NCBI GenBank assembly: GCA_002368155.1
Contig: AP018180.1
Span: 2,513,947 to 2,577,946 of the forward strand
Source of the DNA: Nostoc carneum NIES-2107
GTDB lineage: Bacteria > Cyanobacteriota > Cyanobacteriia > Cyanobacteriales > Nostocaceae
Length of the DNA: 64,000 nt
Direction: 5' to 3'
Numbering within the stretch: position 1 is the stretch's first letter; each line of letters begins with the position of its first letter. The translations under genes were made by a program, and so were the position numbers. Shown one piece after another: positions 45,040-54,710 of this stretch. Under the pieces are notes generated by a model, which saw only the letters and a list, made by a program, of their open reading frames with translations, made no database searches and was not told the DNA's origin.

Positions 45040-45068
45040 CCTAGATATCTTGATTTATCTAGGTTTTT
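45040..45068 (+). terminator. Rho-independent terminator
   Basis: Stem CCTAGATA / TATCTAGG with an eight-base loop, then TTTTT. It lies about 105 bp after the NDH-2 stop codon. Confidence 0.75.
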
Positions 45069-45233
45069 CGTTTATTCTACAAACTTTATTTAATTTTGCA
45101 TACATACGTTCTCAGAGCTGCTATTAGCCCTCGTTACTGGCGGATGCCCATAATGCATAAGTAGTGATACGGGTTCTGCAAAGCACTACAGCAAACCCGC
45201 AGGGTATTTTGAACTTGAAATTCCTCGGAGGGG

Positions 45234-45288
45234 TTGACATTCTGGACTAGTACATTTAACCTAGTAGTTAATTAACTGCGCGGTTAAA
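45234..45288 (+). promoter_or_regulatory. Promoter with nested inverted-repeat operator
   Basis: TTGACA (45234-45239) is a good -35 box; with 17 bp spacing the -10 would be TAACCT (45257-45262). Over and after it lies a fully symmetrical operator-like arrangement: TTTAACC, 5 bp, GTTAATTAAC, 5 bp, GGTTAAA (45255-45288). It ends 14 bp before the ArsR-family gene, which most likely binds it to repress its own operon. Confidence 0.65.
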
Positions 45289-45302
45289 TACTTCCAATCT
45301 AA

Positions 45303-45653
45303 ATGTCCACCGATCAATTGAGCGTCACCTTTGCCGCCCTTGCCGATCCGACTCGGCGAGCAATTCTGGCTCATCTTGCTTTGGGCGAAGCATCGGTAAC
45401 TGAGCTAGCCCAACCCTTTGAGATGAGCCTACCTGCCATTTCTAAACATCTCAAAGTGCTGGAGCGTGCGGGATTAATCGCACGGGGTCGAGAGGCTCAG
45501 TGGCGACCTTGCCGATTAGAAGCACAAGCGCTCAAGGAAGCAGCAGATTGGATTGAGCAATATCGCCAATTCTGGGAACAGAATTTGGATCGTCTAGACG
45601 AGTATTTACAACAATTGCAAGCAGAGGATAACAAACGCGATCGCGAATCATAA
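45303..45653 (+). CDS. ArsR-family winged-helix repressor
   Basis: A 116-residue DNA-binding protein. The winged helix-turn-helix is residues 8-80, with FAALADPTRRAILAHLALG, the recognition helix MSLPAISKHLKVLERAGLI and the wing ARGREAQWRPCRL. It lacks the Cys-X-Cys metal site of metal-sensing members, so the inducer is not a classic thiophilic metal. The next gene (30 bp downstream) encodes SRPBCC domains, a very common operon partner of this ArsR subgroup. A nested palindrome at 45255-45288 is the likely autoregulatory operator. Confidence 0.9.
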   Translation: MSTDQLSVTFAALADPTRRAILAHLALGEASVTELAQPFEMSLPAISKHLKVLERAGLIARGREAQWRPCRLEAQALKEAADWIEQYRQFWEQNLDRLDEYLQQLQAEDNKRDRES

Positions 45654-45683
45654 AACTGCGTTCCTTTCTTCAGGAGAAACAAG

Positions 45684-46667
45684 ATGTTGAAACAAAATGA
45701 CTCTACATCCACTCAGTCTGAACGCGAGATTATCATTACCCGTATCTTCAATGCACCGCGAGAACTTGTATTTCAGGCATGGACAGACCCAAAACACATT
45801 GTCCAATGGTGGGGGCCAAAAGGCTTTACAACTCGTGTAACTGAGCTAGATTTGCGTCCAGGCGGTCAATCGCGGTATGTCATGGTTGGCCCCGATGGTA
45901 CAGAGTACCCTGTCAAAGGTGTTTTCTACGAAATCGTGCCTCCTGAACGGATTGTCAGCAGCGATGAATTTGATGAAGGCTTTGAGAAAGTCATCAACGC
46001 AGATTTGCCACAGGGAATCGTCATGACAGTGATGTTTGAAGATTTGGAGGGCAAGACTAAAATGACTCTTCAAATTCGTCATGCAACCGAAAGCGATCGC
46101 CGTAAGCATGAAGAGATGGGTGTGGTTGCTGGGTGGAATTCTAGTTTCGATTGTCTCGACGAATTCCTGGCCAAGCAAGTTAAACAGCAGCAGAGCGGTT
46201 TTACTATCACGTTGCCATCAGATACGGAAATCCTAATTACTCGCGTCTTTAATGCCCCACGCAGACTTGTATTTGATGTATGGACTCAGCCCGAACACGT
46301 GAAACGCTGGTTTGGGGGTTGTACCAGTACAACAATGACAGTGTGCGAAATCGACCTGCGCGTGGGTGGTGCTTGGCGCTATGTCTTGCAAGACTCCAAG
46401 AACAGCACTGAACATACATTTTCAGGAGAGTATCGTGAGATTGTCCCACCAGAAAGATTGGTAACTACCGAAATCTATGAACCCGTTCCCAATAGTGACC
46501 ATCTCAATATCCTGACTCTGAATGAAGTTGGTGGCAAAACAACCCTCCATATACATATCCAACACCAATCTAGAGAGCAACGAGATGGGCATCTCCAATC
46601 TGGCATGGAAGAAGGACTGAGCGAAACCCTCAACCGTCTCGAAGAACTCCTTCAATCTATAGGGTGA
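45684..46667 (+). CDS. Tandem SRPBCC (AHSA1-type) protein
   Basis: A 327-residue protein made of two SRPBCC (START-like, Aha1-homology) domains: residues about 14-160 (ITRIFNAPRELVFQAWTDPK) and 178-325 (ITRVFNAPRRLVFDVWTQPE). Each has the usual order of 'NAPRELVFQAWT', 'WWGPKG/WFGGCT', 'VPPERI/L' and a C-terminal helix. The fold forms a hydrophobic pocket for lipids or small apolar compounds. Such genes normally encode one domain; here two have been fused. It is cotranscribed with the ArsR regulator. The start ATG at 45684 has AGGAG 8 bases before it. The ligand is unknown. Confidence 0.88.
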   Translation: MLKQNDSTSTQSEREIIITRIFNAPRELVFQAWTDPKHIVQWWGPKGFTTRVTELDLRPGGQSRYVMVGPDGTEYPVKGVFYEIVPPERIVSSDEFDEGFEKVINADLPQGIVMTVMFEDLEGKTKMTLQIRHATESDRRKHEEMGVVAGWNSSFDCLDEFLAKQVKQQQSGFTITLPSDTEILITRVFNAPRRLVFDVWTQPEHVKRWFGGCTSTTMTVCEIDLRVGGAWRYVLQDSKNSTEHTFSGEYREIVPPERLVTTEIYEPVPNSDHLNILTLNEVGGKTTLHIHIQHQSREQRDGHLQSGMEEGLSETLNRLEELLQSIG

Positions 46668-46802
46668 AAATGCTATCCCTTGTAACTTGAGTTTGGGGAA
46701 AGGGTGAAAGGGCAATGGCGAAAGGGAAAGGTAAAAAATTCTTGCTTTCTCTTCGCCACTTTTGCCTATATCTCCATTGATAAATTCTTTCTTAGAAATT
46801 AC

Positions 46803-47933
46803 CTAATTATTAATAGGTAAATTTACAATAAATGTCGTACCAATTCCCGGTTTACTAGCAAAAGAAATATTACCACTATGCAAATCAACATAATATTTCA
46901 CAATTGCTAACCCTAACCCATTGCCAGGAATCTTGCCGACATTACTACCTCGATGAAAAGAATTAAATAAGTTTTCTTGATCTGTTGCAGGAATCCCAAT
47001 ACCTTCATCTTGTATCCGGAAAATAACTTCTCCCGATACGTAAAAAACATCAAAACGAATTGTGCCACCTACAGGTGAGTATTTAATAGCATTGGAAAGT
47101 AAATTACTCAGAATATGATATAACATCTTGGCATCTAGTTTAATTAGATGTGAATCTGGCACTGCCAGATTATTCTGGATATTTGCTAGGCTACCGTGAA
47201 CAGTAAATATAATCTTGTGATTTTCGCTAGCATTCAATTGGATATCTTGTAATAAATCTTGGCAGAAATTTTCTAAATCTATAGGTGTGGGATTGAATTG
47301 TAATTTTTCGGTTTCATCTTTGCTCATCAATAAAACATCAGTTAATAAATTATCTAGATGTTTGACTGATTTTTGAATATGGCTAATATATTCATGCCTT
47401 TTCTCTTCATTTGCGTGCAAATTATAATTTGATAATAATTCAGTACAAGTTAAAATATTATTTAAAGGATTCCGAAATTCATGACTAACCATTGAGACAA
47501 ATTTGTTTTTAATGGCTCGATTTTCTTTCTCTTTTTCTAGTGCCTCACGCATTACCACTTCTATTTGATGCTTATTTAAAGCAATTTCAATGGTAGTAAT
47601 TAATTGAGTTTCTTCAAATGGCTTAAGTATATAACCAAAAGGTTGTGTAGTTTTAGCTTTTTGTAAGTGAGTTTGGTCGGAATAGGCAGTTAGATATATG
47701 ACTGGAATATTGAAAAGATGACCAATTTCAGCAGCAGCTTCTATGCCACTCATATCACCCTTAAGCATAACATCCATTAAAATCAAATCTGGATGTAATT
47801 CTGCGGCTTTTTCAACTGCTTGTTTGCCATGAGCAGCAATTGCAGGGACAATATATCCAGCCTTTTCTAAACAACTTTTGATGTCACAAGCAATAATTAT
47901 TTCATCTTCAACCACCAATATTTTTTCTTGCAT
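46803..47933 (-). CDS. Response regulator-histidine kinase fusion (REC-HisKA-HATPase)
   Basis: A 376-residue cytoplasmic protein. The receiver is at the N-terminus (residues 1-120: KILVVEDEIIIA, phospho-Asp in PDLILMDVML, Lys in GYILKPF). A short coiled coil leads to HisKA with the acceptor His in SMVSHEFRNPLNNI (about residue 157) and the ATPase domain (about 260-374) with LSNLLSNAIKYSP, DEGIGI and NGLGLAIVKY. It thus can receive phosphate and pass on signal. Its start lies 6 bp after the stop of the kinase gene at 47940; the AAGG ribosome site overlaps that stop, so the two are translationally coupled and likely act in one relay. Confidence 0.9.
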   Translation of the reverse strand: MQEKILVVEDEIIIACDIKSCLEKAGYIVPAIAAHGKQAVEKAAELHPDLILMDVMLKGDMSGIEAAAEIGHLFNIPVIYLTAYSDQTHLQKAKTTQPFGYILKPFEETQLITTIEIALNKHQIEVVMREALEKEKENRAIKNKFVSMVSHEFRNPLNNILTCTELLSNYNLHANEEKRHEYISHIQKSVKHLDNLLTDVLLMSKDETEKLQFNPTPIDLENFCQDLLQDIQLNASENHKIIFTVHGSLANIQNNLAVPDSHLIKLDAKMLYHILSNLLSNAIKYSPVGGTIRFDVFYVSGEVIFRIQDEGIGIPATDQENLFNSFHRGSNVGKIPGNGLGLAIVKYYVDLHSGNISFASKPGIGTTFIVNLPINN

Positions 47934-47939
47934 AATCTT

Positions 47940-50606
47940 CTACCTTTGTTCGCTAAAAGTAATTGTAAATGAAGTCCCTAAAGATGTATTAAATGTAATC
48001 GTTCCTTGTAACTGCTCAACTAAACTCCAAACTAATTGCAACCCAAGAGATTGATTTTTATAAACTTCTATATCTTGAGATAGTCCCACTCCGTTATCAC
48101 TAATATTTAAGAAGTATTGATTTCTAGTCGTTTGTAACATTTCTATATAAATATCCCCCTGTTGGTTTTCAGCAAAGGCATATTTTATAGAGTTAGAAAC
48201 TAACTCATTAATAATTAATCCGCAAGATATGGCGGTATCAATTTTGAGAAAAATCTTATCGATTTTTAAGTGGCTTTTGATATTTAATTTTATCCCGTAG
48301 GAACGTAGTAAATTATTAACTAAACTTCTTAAGTAATCAGAGAAGTTAATTTTTGATAAATTATTAGATTGATATAAATTTTCGTGAATTATTGCCATAG
48401 CTCTGACACGGTTATGGCTATCTTGAAAAAGCTCACAAGCTTGCTCATCATTAATATATCTAGATTGCAGACGTAATAAACTAGAAATTATTTGTAAATT
48501 ATTCTTGACGCGATGGTGAATTTCTTTTAATAAAATATCTTTTTCTTTTAAAGATACCTTCAGTTTGTTTTCTGCTTGCGTGCGAGCTGTAATATCAGTA
48601 TTTGAGCCAGCTAGAAAACACATATTTTCTTGAGGATCTCGCAGTAGTGTCCCTCGGCTGAGAAACCATATACAACTACCATCTTTTTTCAGCATTCTGT
48701 GTTCAATTTCGTATTTTAGAGTTAACCCTGCCAAATATGTATACACTGCATTTTTTACCGATTCCACATCATCATGATGAACGAGTTTTAACCAATCATC
48801 GAAATACTTAGGGGTTTCCTGTTCTGGATAACCCAGCATAGTTCTTAAATTGGGATCTATGTAAATTTCATTGGTTTTAATATTCCATTCCCATATGCCA
48901 ACTTTCCCAGCGCTAATCGCTCTAATATATCTTTCTTCGCTGATACGTAAGGCTTGCTCTACTCGCAAGCGTTCCAAAGCATTACCGATAATTTCACCAA
49001 CCATTCTCAGCATGATAATGCTATCTTCTGTCCAGGTTTTTGCAGCTTTTACGGAATCAAATTCCAGATAACCAATTAATAAACCACTACATACTATAGG
49101 CACCATAATGAGTGATTGAATAGTGTGAGGATTAACTGCAATAGCTAAATCATCAATATTAGGAATGTGAATAGTTTCAAAATTGCTGAGTTTGTCTCTT
49201 CCCCAAGATAAAACTGCATTGCTAATATCTTGTAAATTATGAATTTCTCCTGCTAAAGATTCTGCATACCATTCATAGGTATTGCTATCTGCAAACACAA
49301 ATACATAAGCACGGTCAACATTGGTAATTTCGCCAATCAACTGTAATGCTTGATTGATACCATTTTCAATTTCATTAGGTGCGAGATTAATAAAATGTGT
49401 AGAGATAGCAGTAGTTAGTTTTTCAAATTCCACTCGATAGCGTAAAGCTTCTTCAATCCGCTGGCGTTCACTAATTTCTTGCAGCAAGCGGTTATTAATA
49501 TCTTGTAATTCTTTAGTTCTTTCTGCTACGCGAATTTCTAATTCTGCTTTGGCTGTTTGTAACGCTTCTTGGACTTGCTTACGTTCTGTAATATTGCGAA
49601 TGATGGCAATAATTTGTTGCTGCGTTGAAGGTAAAATTCTGGCTTCAAAGCTTTCGTCTCTACCAGCAATGGATAATAAATATTCAATAGTAATGATGGC
49701 ACCATTTTGCTGTGAATTCAGAATTGCTGTGAGAAATTTACTAGCAACATTTGGAGGGAGAACATCTTGCATCTTCCTCCCCAAAAAAAATTCTGGGACT
49801 AGATACAAGTCTGATATATTTTTAGCGTAATAACTGAGGATAGTACCATCGCTATCAATCCGGAAATATAAATCAGGAAAGGCTTGAAAAATTTCTTGCA
49901 AGTCAGAAGTTGTTTGCAGTAATTGCTCTTCTGTTGCAATGCGATCGCTTAGTTCTCGCTGTAACTTTTGATTGGCTTTAACTAACTCTGTAGTTGCTTG
50001 ATTAACTCGCAGTTCAGATTCTGCTTCAGCATTTTTTAATGCTATCTCTAAAGACCAGCGCTGGGCAATTTCTAATTGTAAATATTCTCGCGTTTTGATC
50101 AGTTCTTTTTGCCAACCCAACGCTAAACTTTCTGGTGTAACAATTCCTAATAATTGCCCTCTATCATTGACAATAGGTAAATTACGGATGTTATATTGCT
50201 GCATTAGCGGCAATATCTTGTGAACATCAAAATCTTGGTCTAAAGTAATTAAAGGTTGTTGCATGACTTCAGCAATCTTCAGGGTGGCTAAATTCATGCC
50301 AGAAGTCATCAGCCGGATCAGATTGAAAGTTGTTGATATACCTAATAAATGTGATTTATCTACTACATATACACAATCAACTGCTAAATTCAGGTGATGG
50401 TGCTGTGCATTTTGAGGAATTAATTGTGTTGCAGATACTTTTACCTGGGGATGATAGGTATACAAACTAGTTTCAGGGATAAATATACTTTTTTCTCTGC
50501 CAATATCTTCCCCGATTTGCCCTATATAACTGATAATTTTTTCAACTGGAGTATCAGGAGCAAAAGTTAGAATAGAGTCTATGATTGCATAGTCTGATAG
50601 CGGCAT
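47940..50606 (-). CDS. CBS-PAS-GAF-PAS histidine kinase (HisKA_2 type)
   Basis: An 888-residue soluble kinase. Two CBS motifs (Bateman module) occupy about residues 1-170 ([38 protein letters not shown]). A coiled coil follows, then PAS (about 235-345), a second coiled coil, GAF (about 400-560), PAS (about 565-690), and the catalytic part: acceptor His in [20 protein letters not shown] (HisKA_2) and the ATPase with [15 protein letters not shown] and ISDNGVGL. The CBS pair suggests binding of an adenine nucleotide, and GAF/PAS of small ligands or light-sensitive cofactors; no chromophore Cys motif is evident. It forms an operon with the REC-kinase gene. Confidence 0.9.
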   Translation of the reverse strand: MPLSDYAIIDSILTFAPDTPVEKIISYIGQIGEDIGREKSIFIPETSLYTYHPQVKVSATQLIPQNAQHHHLNLAVDCVYVVDKSHLLGISTTFNLIRLMTSGMNLATLKIAEVMQQPLITLDQDFDVHKILPLMQQYNIRNLPIVNDRGQLLGIVTPESLALGWQKELIKTREYLQLEIAQRWSLEIALKNAEAESELRVNQATTELVKANQKLQRELSDRIATEEQLLQTTSDLQEIFQAFPDLYFRIDSDGTILSYYAKNISDLYLVPEFFLGRKMQDVLPPNVASKFLTAILNSQQNGAIITIEYLLSIAGRDESFEARILPSTQQQIIAIIRNITERKQVQEALQTAKAELEIRVAERTKELQDINNRLLQEISERQRIEEALRYRVEFEKLTTAISTHFINLAPNEIENGINQALQLIGEITNVDRAYVFVFADSNTYEWYAESLAGEIHNLQDISNAVLSWGRDKLSNFETIHIPNIDDLAIAVNPHTIQSLIMVPIVCSGLLIGYLEFDSVKAAKTWTEDSIIMLRMVGEIIGNALERLRVEQALRISEERYIRAISAGKVGIWEWNIKTNEIYIDPNLRTMLGYPEQETPKYFDDWLKLVHHDDVESVKNAVYTYLAGLTLKYEIEHRMLKKDGSCIWFLSRGTLLRDPQENMCFLAGSNTDITARTQAENKLKVSLKEKDILLKEIHHRVKNNLQIISSLLRLQSRYINDEQACELFQDSHNRVRAMAIIHENLYQSNNLSKINFSDYLRSLVNNLLRSYGIKLNIKSHLKIDKIFLKIDTAISCGLIINELVSNSIKYAFAENQQGDIYIEMLQTTRNQYFLNISDNGVGLSQDIEVYKNQSLGLQLVWSLVEQLQGTITFNTSLGTSFTITFSEQR

Positions 50607-51466
50607 ATTGGTATTTAAAAATGATTAAATTCATTGATTTATGGGGAGCAAATCATTACCAGAAATATCAGTTAGGAATCATCCCAATTAACCAAAGGTA
50701 ATTAATAGTTGTTCAATTACTAATTGGTGTAAGATAATTTTCCAAAAACAAATATATTCAGGTCAACCAATTTTGGGATTACTATTTACCCTATGCCTGT
50801 ATCTCGGCTTCAATTCAGAGTTTTAGAAGTGCAAAATGTTACTAGTCTAAAACTAACTTGTCTGTCAAATCAAAATTTTATATTCTGTATTCTCAATTCA
50901 AAATATAAAATTGAAACTGCACCTATTGTCAGGAGAAAAACTAAAAAATGTTAAGAGTTTCAGTAAAACCCATTTATGAACAATGATTTTGAAATCGATT
51001 CTGGCGCTGAAATATTTTCAGCATTCCCAATCAAGATTACACAAATACAGAAAATGACGAGACAATTTTGACTGCTACAATGCTAATGGCAATGCTGTGC
51101 ATAACTTTTCATTACCTCAAATTTTGCTGTTATATGAGTAGATAAGTGGTATCAGAAACAACTTTCCTGTGATTCTAGTGTAAAAAATTAATGACATTGC
51201 AACCCTGATAATTAAATCTCTAATTTATCCCCTCTATTTATATTTTGTAACTATAGATAAAAGGTGACAATTTGCTGTAGCCAGCTTAAGTCATAAATAT
51301 TATCTTTACTTCCGTAATATTGCTTAAATCTAGTACGTATACGTATGTATTATTAATAACAGTTTTTTGGAATTTTTGTAGTCTAAGCATAGGCAGCACT
51401 TTTAACTGGGTACTTTTTTGGTGAGTTTAGCCAGTAAATTAGAAGTAGGACGTAAAAAATAAACTG
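50607..51466. other. Long intergenic region, no gene recognised
   Basis: 860 bp, AT-rich. The only frame above 50 codons (ATG 50793) has no ribosome site or recognisable product. No repeat of the families in this window is seen. It holds the promoters of the kinase operon (reverse) and of glcE (forward). An unrecognised small RNA is possible; nothing shows it. Confidence 0.45.
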
Positions 51467-52753
51467 ATGAATGCGATCGCTTCTTGTCTGGCATCTATCG
51501 TCAATGCAGAAAATGCTGTTTACCTTTGGGAAAATATTACACCCCCACTTCAAGAATCTATCCAAAAGGCAATGGTTGCGGGAAAACACCCCAGTTGTCT
51601 TGTTTATCCCAGTACTCAGGAAGAACTAGCGGCGATTATTGCGGAAGCACACCGTAAAAATTGGCGCGTCCTTCCCTGCGGTAGTGCTAGTAAACTAGGC
51701 TGGGGTGGTTTAGCTCAAAATATTGATGTGGTTGTGAGTACAGAACGCATCAATCGCCTGATTGAACACGCCGTTGGCGATTTGACGGTGACAGTTGAAG
51801 CAGGCATTAAATTTTCCCAAATTCAAGCTATTTTGGCTAATCATCGCCAATTTATCGCCCTTGACCCTACTGCACCAGATTTGGCTACCATCGCTGGTAT
51901 TGTTGCTACAGCAAATACAGGTTCTCTGCGACAACGTTATGGTAGTGTACGCGACCAGTTATTAGGTATTACCTTTGTCCGTGCTGATGGCGAAATTGCC
52001 AAAGCTGGCGGACGAGTTGTTAAAAATGTGGCTGGATATGACCTGATGAAGTTATTCACTGGTTCTTATGGCACATTGGGAATTATCACTCAAGTTACCT
52101 TTCGGGTTTATCCTCAGCAAGAGACATCAGCGACAGTAGTATTAACTGGTGCAGAGTCCGCTATATCCCAAGCCGCTGCTACCTTGAGAGGTTCGGCTTT
52201 AACACCAACCCAAGCTGATTTATTATCCACTAAACTAGTTGATAGTTTAGAATTAGGTAATGGATTAGGCTTAATTGCCCGGTTCCAAAGTATTAGTGAG
52301 AGTGTCAAAGAACAGGCGAATAGATTATTAGAAGTTGGGCAGAATTTGGGATTGGCGGGAGTGATTTATAGAGAACAAGAAGAAGCTATTTTATGGCAGA
52401 GATTGCCAGAACAAATGCAATCTGATGCTCCAAATTTACCGATTACCTGCAAAATAGGAGTATTACCTAGCGCGGCTGTAGAAGTTCTCAGTCGAGTAGA
52501 AATGGGACTGATTCATATTAGTAGTGGGTTGGGAGTGTTGTGCTTAGATAGTCAAAAGCAAGTTTTACAAATCCGCGATATTTGTCAAAACTATGGTGGC
52601 TTTCTTTCAATTTTGGCAGCGCCAGCTAATGTAAAAGAAAAATTTGATGTTTGGGGATATAAGGGTAATGCTTTAGATTTGATGCGTCGGATTAAAGCCC
52701 AATTTGATAGCAAAAATATTTTAAGTCCAGGTCGGTTTGTTGGGGGAATTTAG
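51467..52753 (+). CDS. glcE: Glycolate dehydrogenase FAD-binding subunit GlcE
   Basis: A 428-residue flavoprotein subunit of glycolate oxidase/dehydrogenase, which oxidises photorespiratory glycolate to glyoxylate. The FAD_binding_4 domain is at about residues 40-215: CLVYPSTQEELAAIIAEA, LPCGSASKLGWGG, LTVTVEAGI, and the pyrophosphate loop TIAGIVATANTGSLRQRYGS; AGGRVVKNVAGYDLMKLF is characteristic of GlcE. It is followed after 160 bp by glcF. The catalytic GlcD subunit is not in the window. ATG 51467. Confidence 0.9.
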   Translation: MNAIASCLASIVNAENAVYLWENITPPLQESIQKAMVAGKHPSCLVYPSTQEELAAIIAEAHRKNWRVLPCGSASKLGWGGLAQNIDVVVSTERINRLIEHAVGDLTVTVEAGIKFSQIQAILANHRQFIALDPTAPDLATIAGIVATANTGSLRQRYGSVRDQLLGITFVRADGEIAKAGGRVVKNVAGYDLMKLFTGSYGTLGIITQVTFRVYPQQETSATVVLTGAESAISQAAATLRGSALTPTQADLLSTKLVDSLELGNGLGLIARFQSISESVKEQANRLLEVGQNLGLAGVIYREQEEAILWQRLPEQMQSDAPNLPITCKIGVLPSAAVEVLSRVEMGLIHISSGLGVLCLDSQKQVLQIRDICQNYGGFLSILAAPANVKEKFDVWGYKGNALDLMRRIKAQFDSKNILSPGRFVGGI

Positions 52754-52912
52754 GGATTGGGGACAAATCAATTCAAAATTAAAAATTCAAAATTAAAGAA
52801 CTTCTGGGGATTGAGAAAGAGAGTTTAAGAAAATGATTCATGGCTTTTGACTCAGGATTTTAACGAACCACGAAGACACGAAGGACGCAAAGTAGAAAGG
52901 GGAAGAAGTAAT

Positions 52913-54280
52913 ATGCAAGTTTCAGATAATTCTGTTAATAATTCTGTTAATAATACGGCAAGTATCAAAAATTTGCAGGGGTTTGATGGAAGTCATCCAC
53001 CAGATCCAAAGTTAATTGATAGTTGTGTACATTGTGGATTTTGTCTTTCTACTTGTCCCAGTTATCGGGTGTTGGGTAAGGAGATGGATTCTCCCAGGGG
53101 ACGTATCTATTTAATGGATGCGATTAATGAAGGTGAAATTGCACTGAATACCGCTACGGTAGAACATTTTGATTCTTGTTTGGGGTGTTTGGCTTGTGTC
53201 ACAACTTGTCCTTCTGGTGTGCAGTATGACAAGTTAATTTCTGCTACGCGTCATCAAGTTGAACGCAATTATTCCCGCAGTTTACCTGATAAGCTGGTTC
53301 GGCAATTAATATTTACTTTATTTCCTAACCCCGACCTTTTAAGAATCTTACTTATACCGTTGCTGGCTTATCAAAAGTTGGGGGTTTCTAAATTTATTCG
53401 CGCTACGGGTTTACTAAAAAATATATCTCCCCGTTTAGCAGCAATGGAATCTATTTTGCCAGACATTACTTTAAAAACATTTCAAAGTAATTTACCAACT
53501 GTTATCCGTGCAAAAGGTGAGAAACGTTATCGTGTGGGGATGATTTTGGGATGTGTGCAAAGGCTGTTTTTCTCTCCTGTAAATGAAGCAACGGTGCGGG
53601 TGTTGACGGCGAATGGTTGTGAGGTGGTGATTCCCCAATCCCAGGGATGTTGTGCGGCGCTTCCTGAACACCAAGGACAAACGGAACAGGCGAAGGCTTT
53701 GGCGAGACAGATGATTGATAGTTTTGCCAATACTGATGTCGATTTTGTGATTATCAATGCTGCTGGTTGTGGGCATACATTGAAGGAATATGGTCATATT
53801 TTGGCAGATGACCCAGAATATCGGGAAAAGGCGCAAGCATTTGCTGCTAAGGTGAAAGATGCTCAAGAGTTTTTAGCGACGGTAGGTTTAACAGCGAAAT
53901 TGCTGCCTATTACTGATAAACCTGTGAATTTAGTTTATCAGGACGCTTGCCATTTACTGCATGGACAAAAGATTAGTGTGCAACCGCGTCAGTTGTTACG
54001 CCAAATTCCAGGGGTGAAGTTAAGTGAACCTTTGGATGCGGCTTTGTGTTGTGGAAGTGCGGGTGTTTATAATATGTTGCAACCGGAAGTTGCGGAAGAA
54101 TTAGGTCAACAAAAAGTACAGAATTTACTGAATACTGGTGCAGAGTTGATTGCTTCTGCTAATCCTGGTTGTACTTTGCAGATTACCAAGCATTTGGAAT
54201 TGCAAGGTAAGAATATATCTGTAATTCACCCGATGGAGTTGTTAGATTATTCAATTCGGGGGGAGAAGTTGGGAGGTTGA
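52913..54280 (+). CDS. glcF: Glycolate dehydrogenase iron-sulfur subunit GlcF
   Basis: A 455-residue electron-transfer subunit. Two 4Fe-4S motifs are present, CVHCGFCLSTCP and CLGCLACVTTCP (about residues 38-49 and 89-100). Two Cys-rich CCG domains follow (GCCAALPEHQGQ near 247; CCGSAGVYN near 379). It passes electrons from the flavin subunits toward the quinone pool. ATG 52913 with AAGGGG upstream is preferred: the frame extends to TTG 52847, but that part reads the intergenic repeat 'CCACGAAGACACGAAGG'. It forms an operon with glcE. Confidence 0.92.
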   Translation: MQVSDNSVNNSVNNTASIKNLQGFDGSHPPDPKLIDSCVHCGFCLSTCPSYRVLGKEMDSPRGRIYLMDAINEGEIALNTATVEHFDSCLGCLACVTTCPSGVQYDKLISATRHQVERNYSRSLPDKLVRQLIFTLFPNPDLLRILLIPLLAYQKLGVSKFIRATGLLKNISPRLAAMESILPDITLKTFQSNLPTVIRAKGEKRYRVGMILGCVQRLFFSPVNEATVRVLTANGCEVVIPQSQGCCAALPEHQGQTEQAKALARQMIDSFANTDVDFVIINAAGCGHTLKEYGHILADDPEYREKAQAFAAKVKDAQEFLATVGLTAKLLPITDKPVNLVYQDACHLLHGQKISVQPRQLLRQIPGVKLSEPLDAALCCGSAGVYNMLQPEVAEELGQQKVQNLLNTGAELIASANPGCTLQITKHLELQGKNISVIHPMELLDYSIRGEKLGG

Positions 54281-54422
54281 GTTTGGGGAAGGGGGATTGG
54301 GGACTGGGGATTGGGGAAAAGGAGAATTAGAAACGCCAAATGCTGAGGATAAATGGTTTTGGCGATTCGTTTTAAATGGGGCTAAATCGTTCTATGATTC
54401 AGGAATTGCAGGAATGGGATTT

Positions 54423-54653
54423 GCAATCATAGATTTTTGTTTAGCAAAAGCTACTTTGACATCAGCAATCGCAGCAATTCGACCTGCAATCATAGATATT
54501 TTTTTAGCAAAAGTTAGTTTGACATCAGCAATCGCAGCAATTGCACTTGTAAGCATAGATTTTTTCTTAGCAAAAGCTGCTTTAACATCAACAATTGCAG
54601 CTGATGTCAAAGCAAAAGTTAGTTTAACACCAGCAAGAGTTGGTTTTGCGATG
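54423..54653. repeat. 63-bp tandem repeat built from 21-mers
   Basis: Three 63-bp units, each of three 21-mers that begin GCAA (GCAATCATAGATTTTTGTTT-A, GCAAAAGCTACTTTGACATC-A, GCAATCGCAGCAATTCGACC-T), then two more 21-mers. Frames on both strands are open (165 codons forward), yet there is no sign of a real gene. A GCGATGCCTACGGCGGGCTA-type palindromic repeat follows at 54649-54681. Confidence 0.85.
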
Positions 54654-54710
54654 CCTACGGCGGGCTACGCCTACGCAAAAATAGATTTGGTAGAAATATT
54701 GGCTGGAAAT

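Noticed and set aside
46668-46745. Possible fourth family A element (shares TACAAGGGATAGCATTTT with 27438-27455, inverted)
   Set aside because: Only one short match and a G-rich tract; no terminal inverted repeats or target duplication.
50607-51466. Small gene or RNA in the long gap before glcE
   Set aside because: One 54-codon frame at 50793 without ribosome site or bias; no terminator-like structure to support an RNA gene.
52847-52912. TTG start giving glcF a 22-residue extension
   Set aside because: The extension translates an intergenic CCACGAAGACACGAAGG-type repeat; ATG 52913 has a proper ribosome site.
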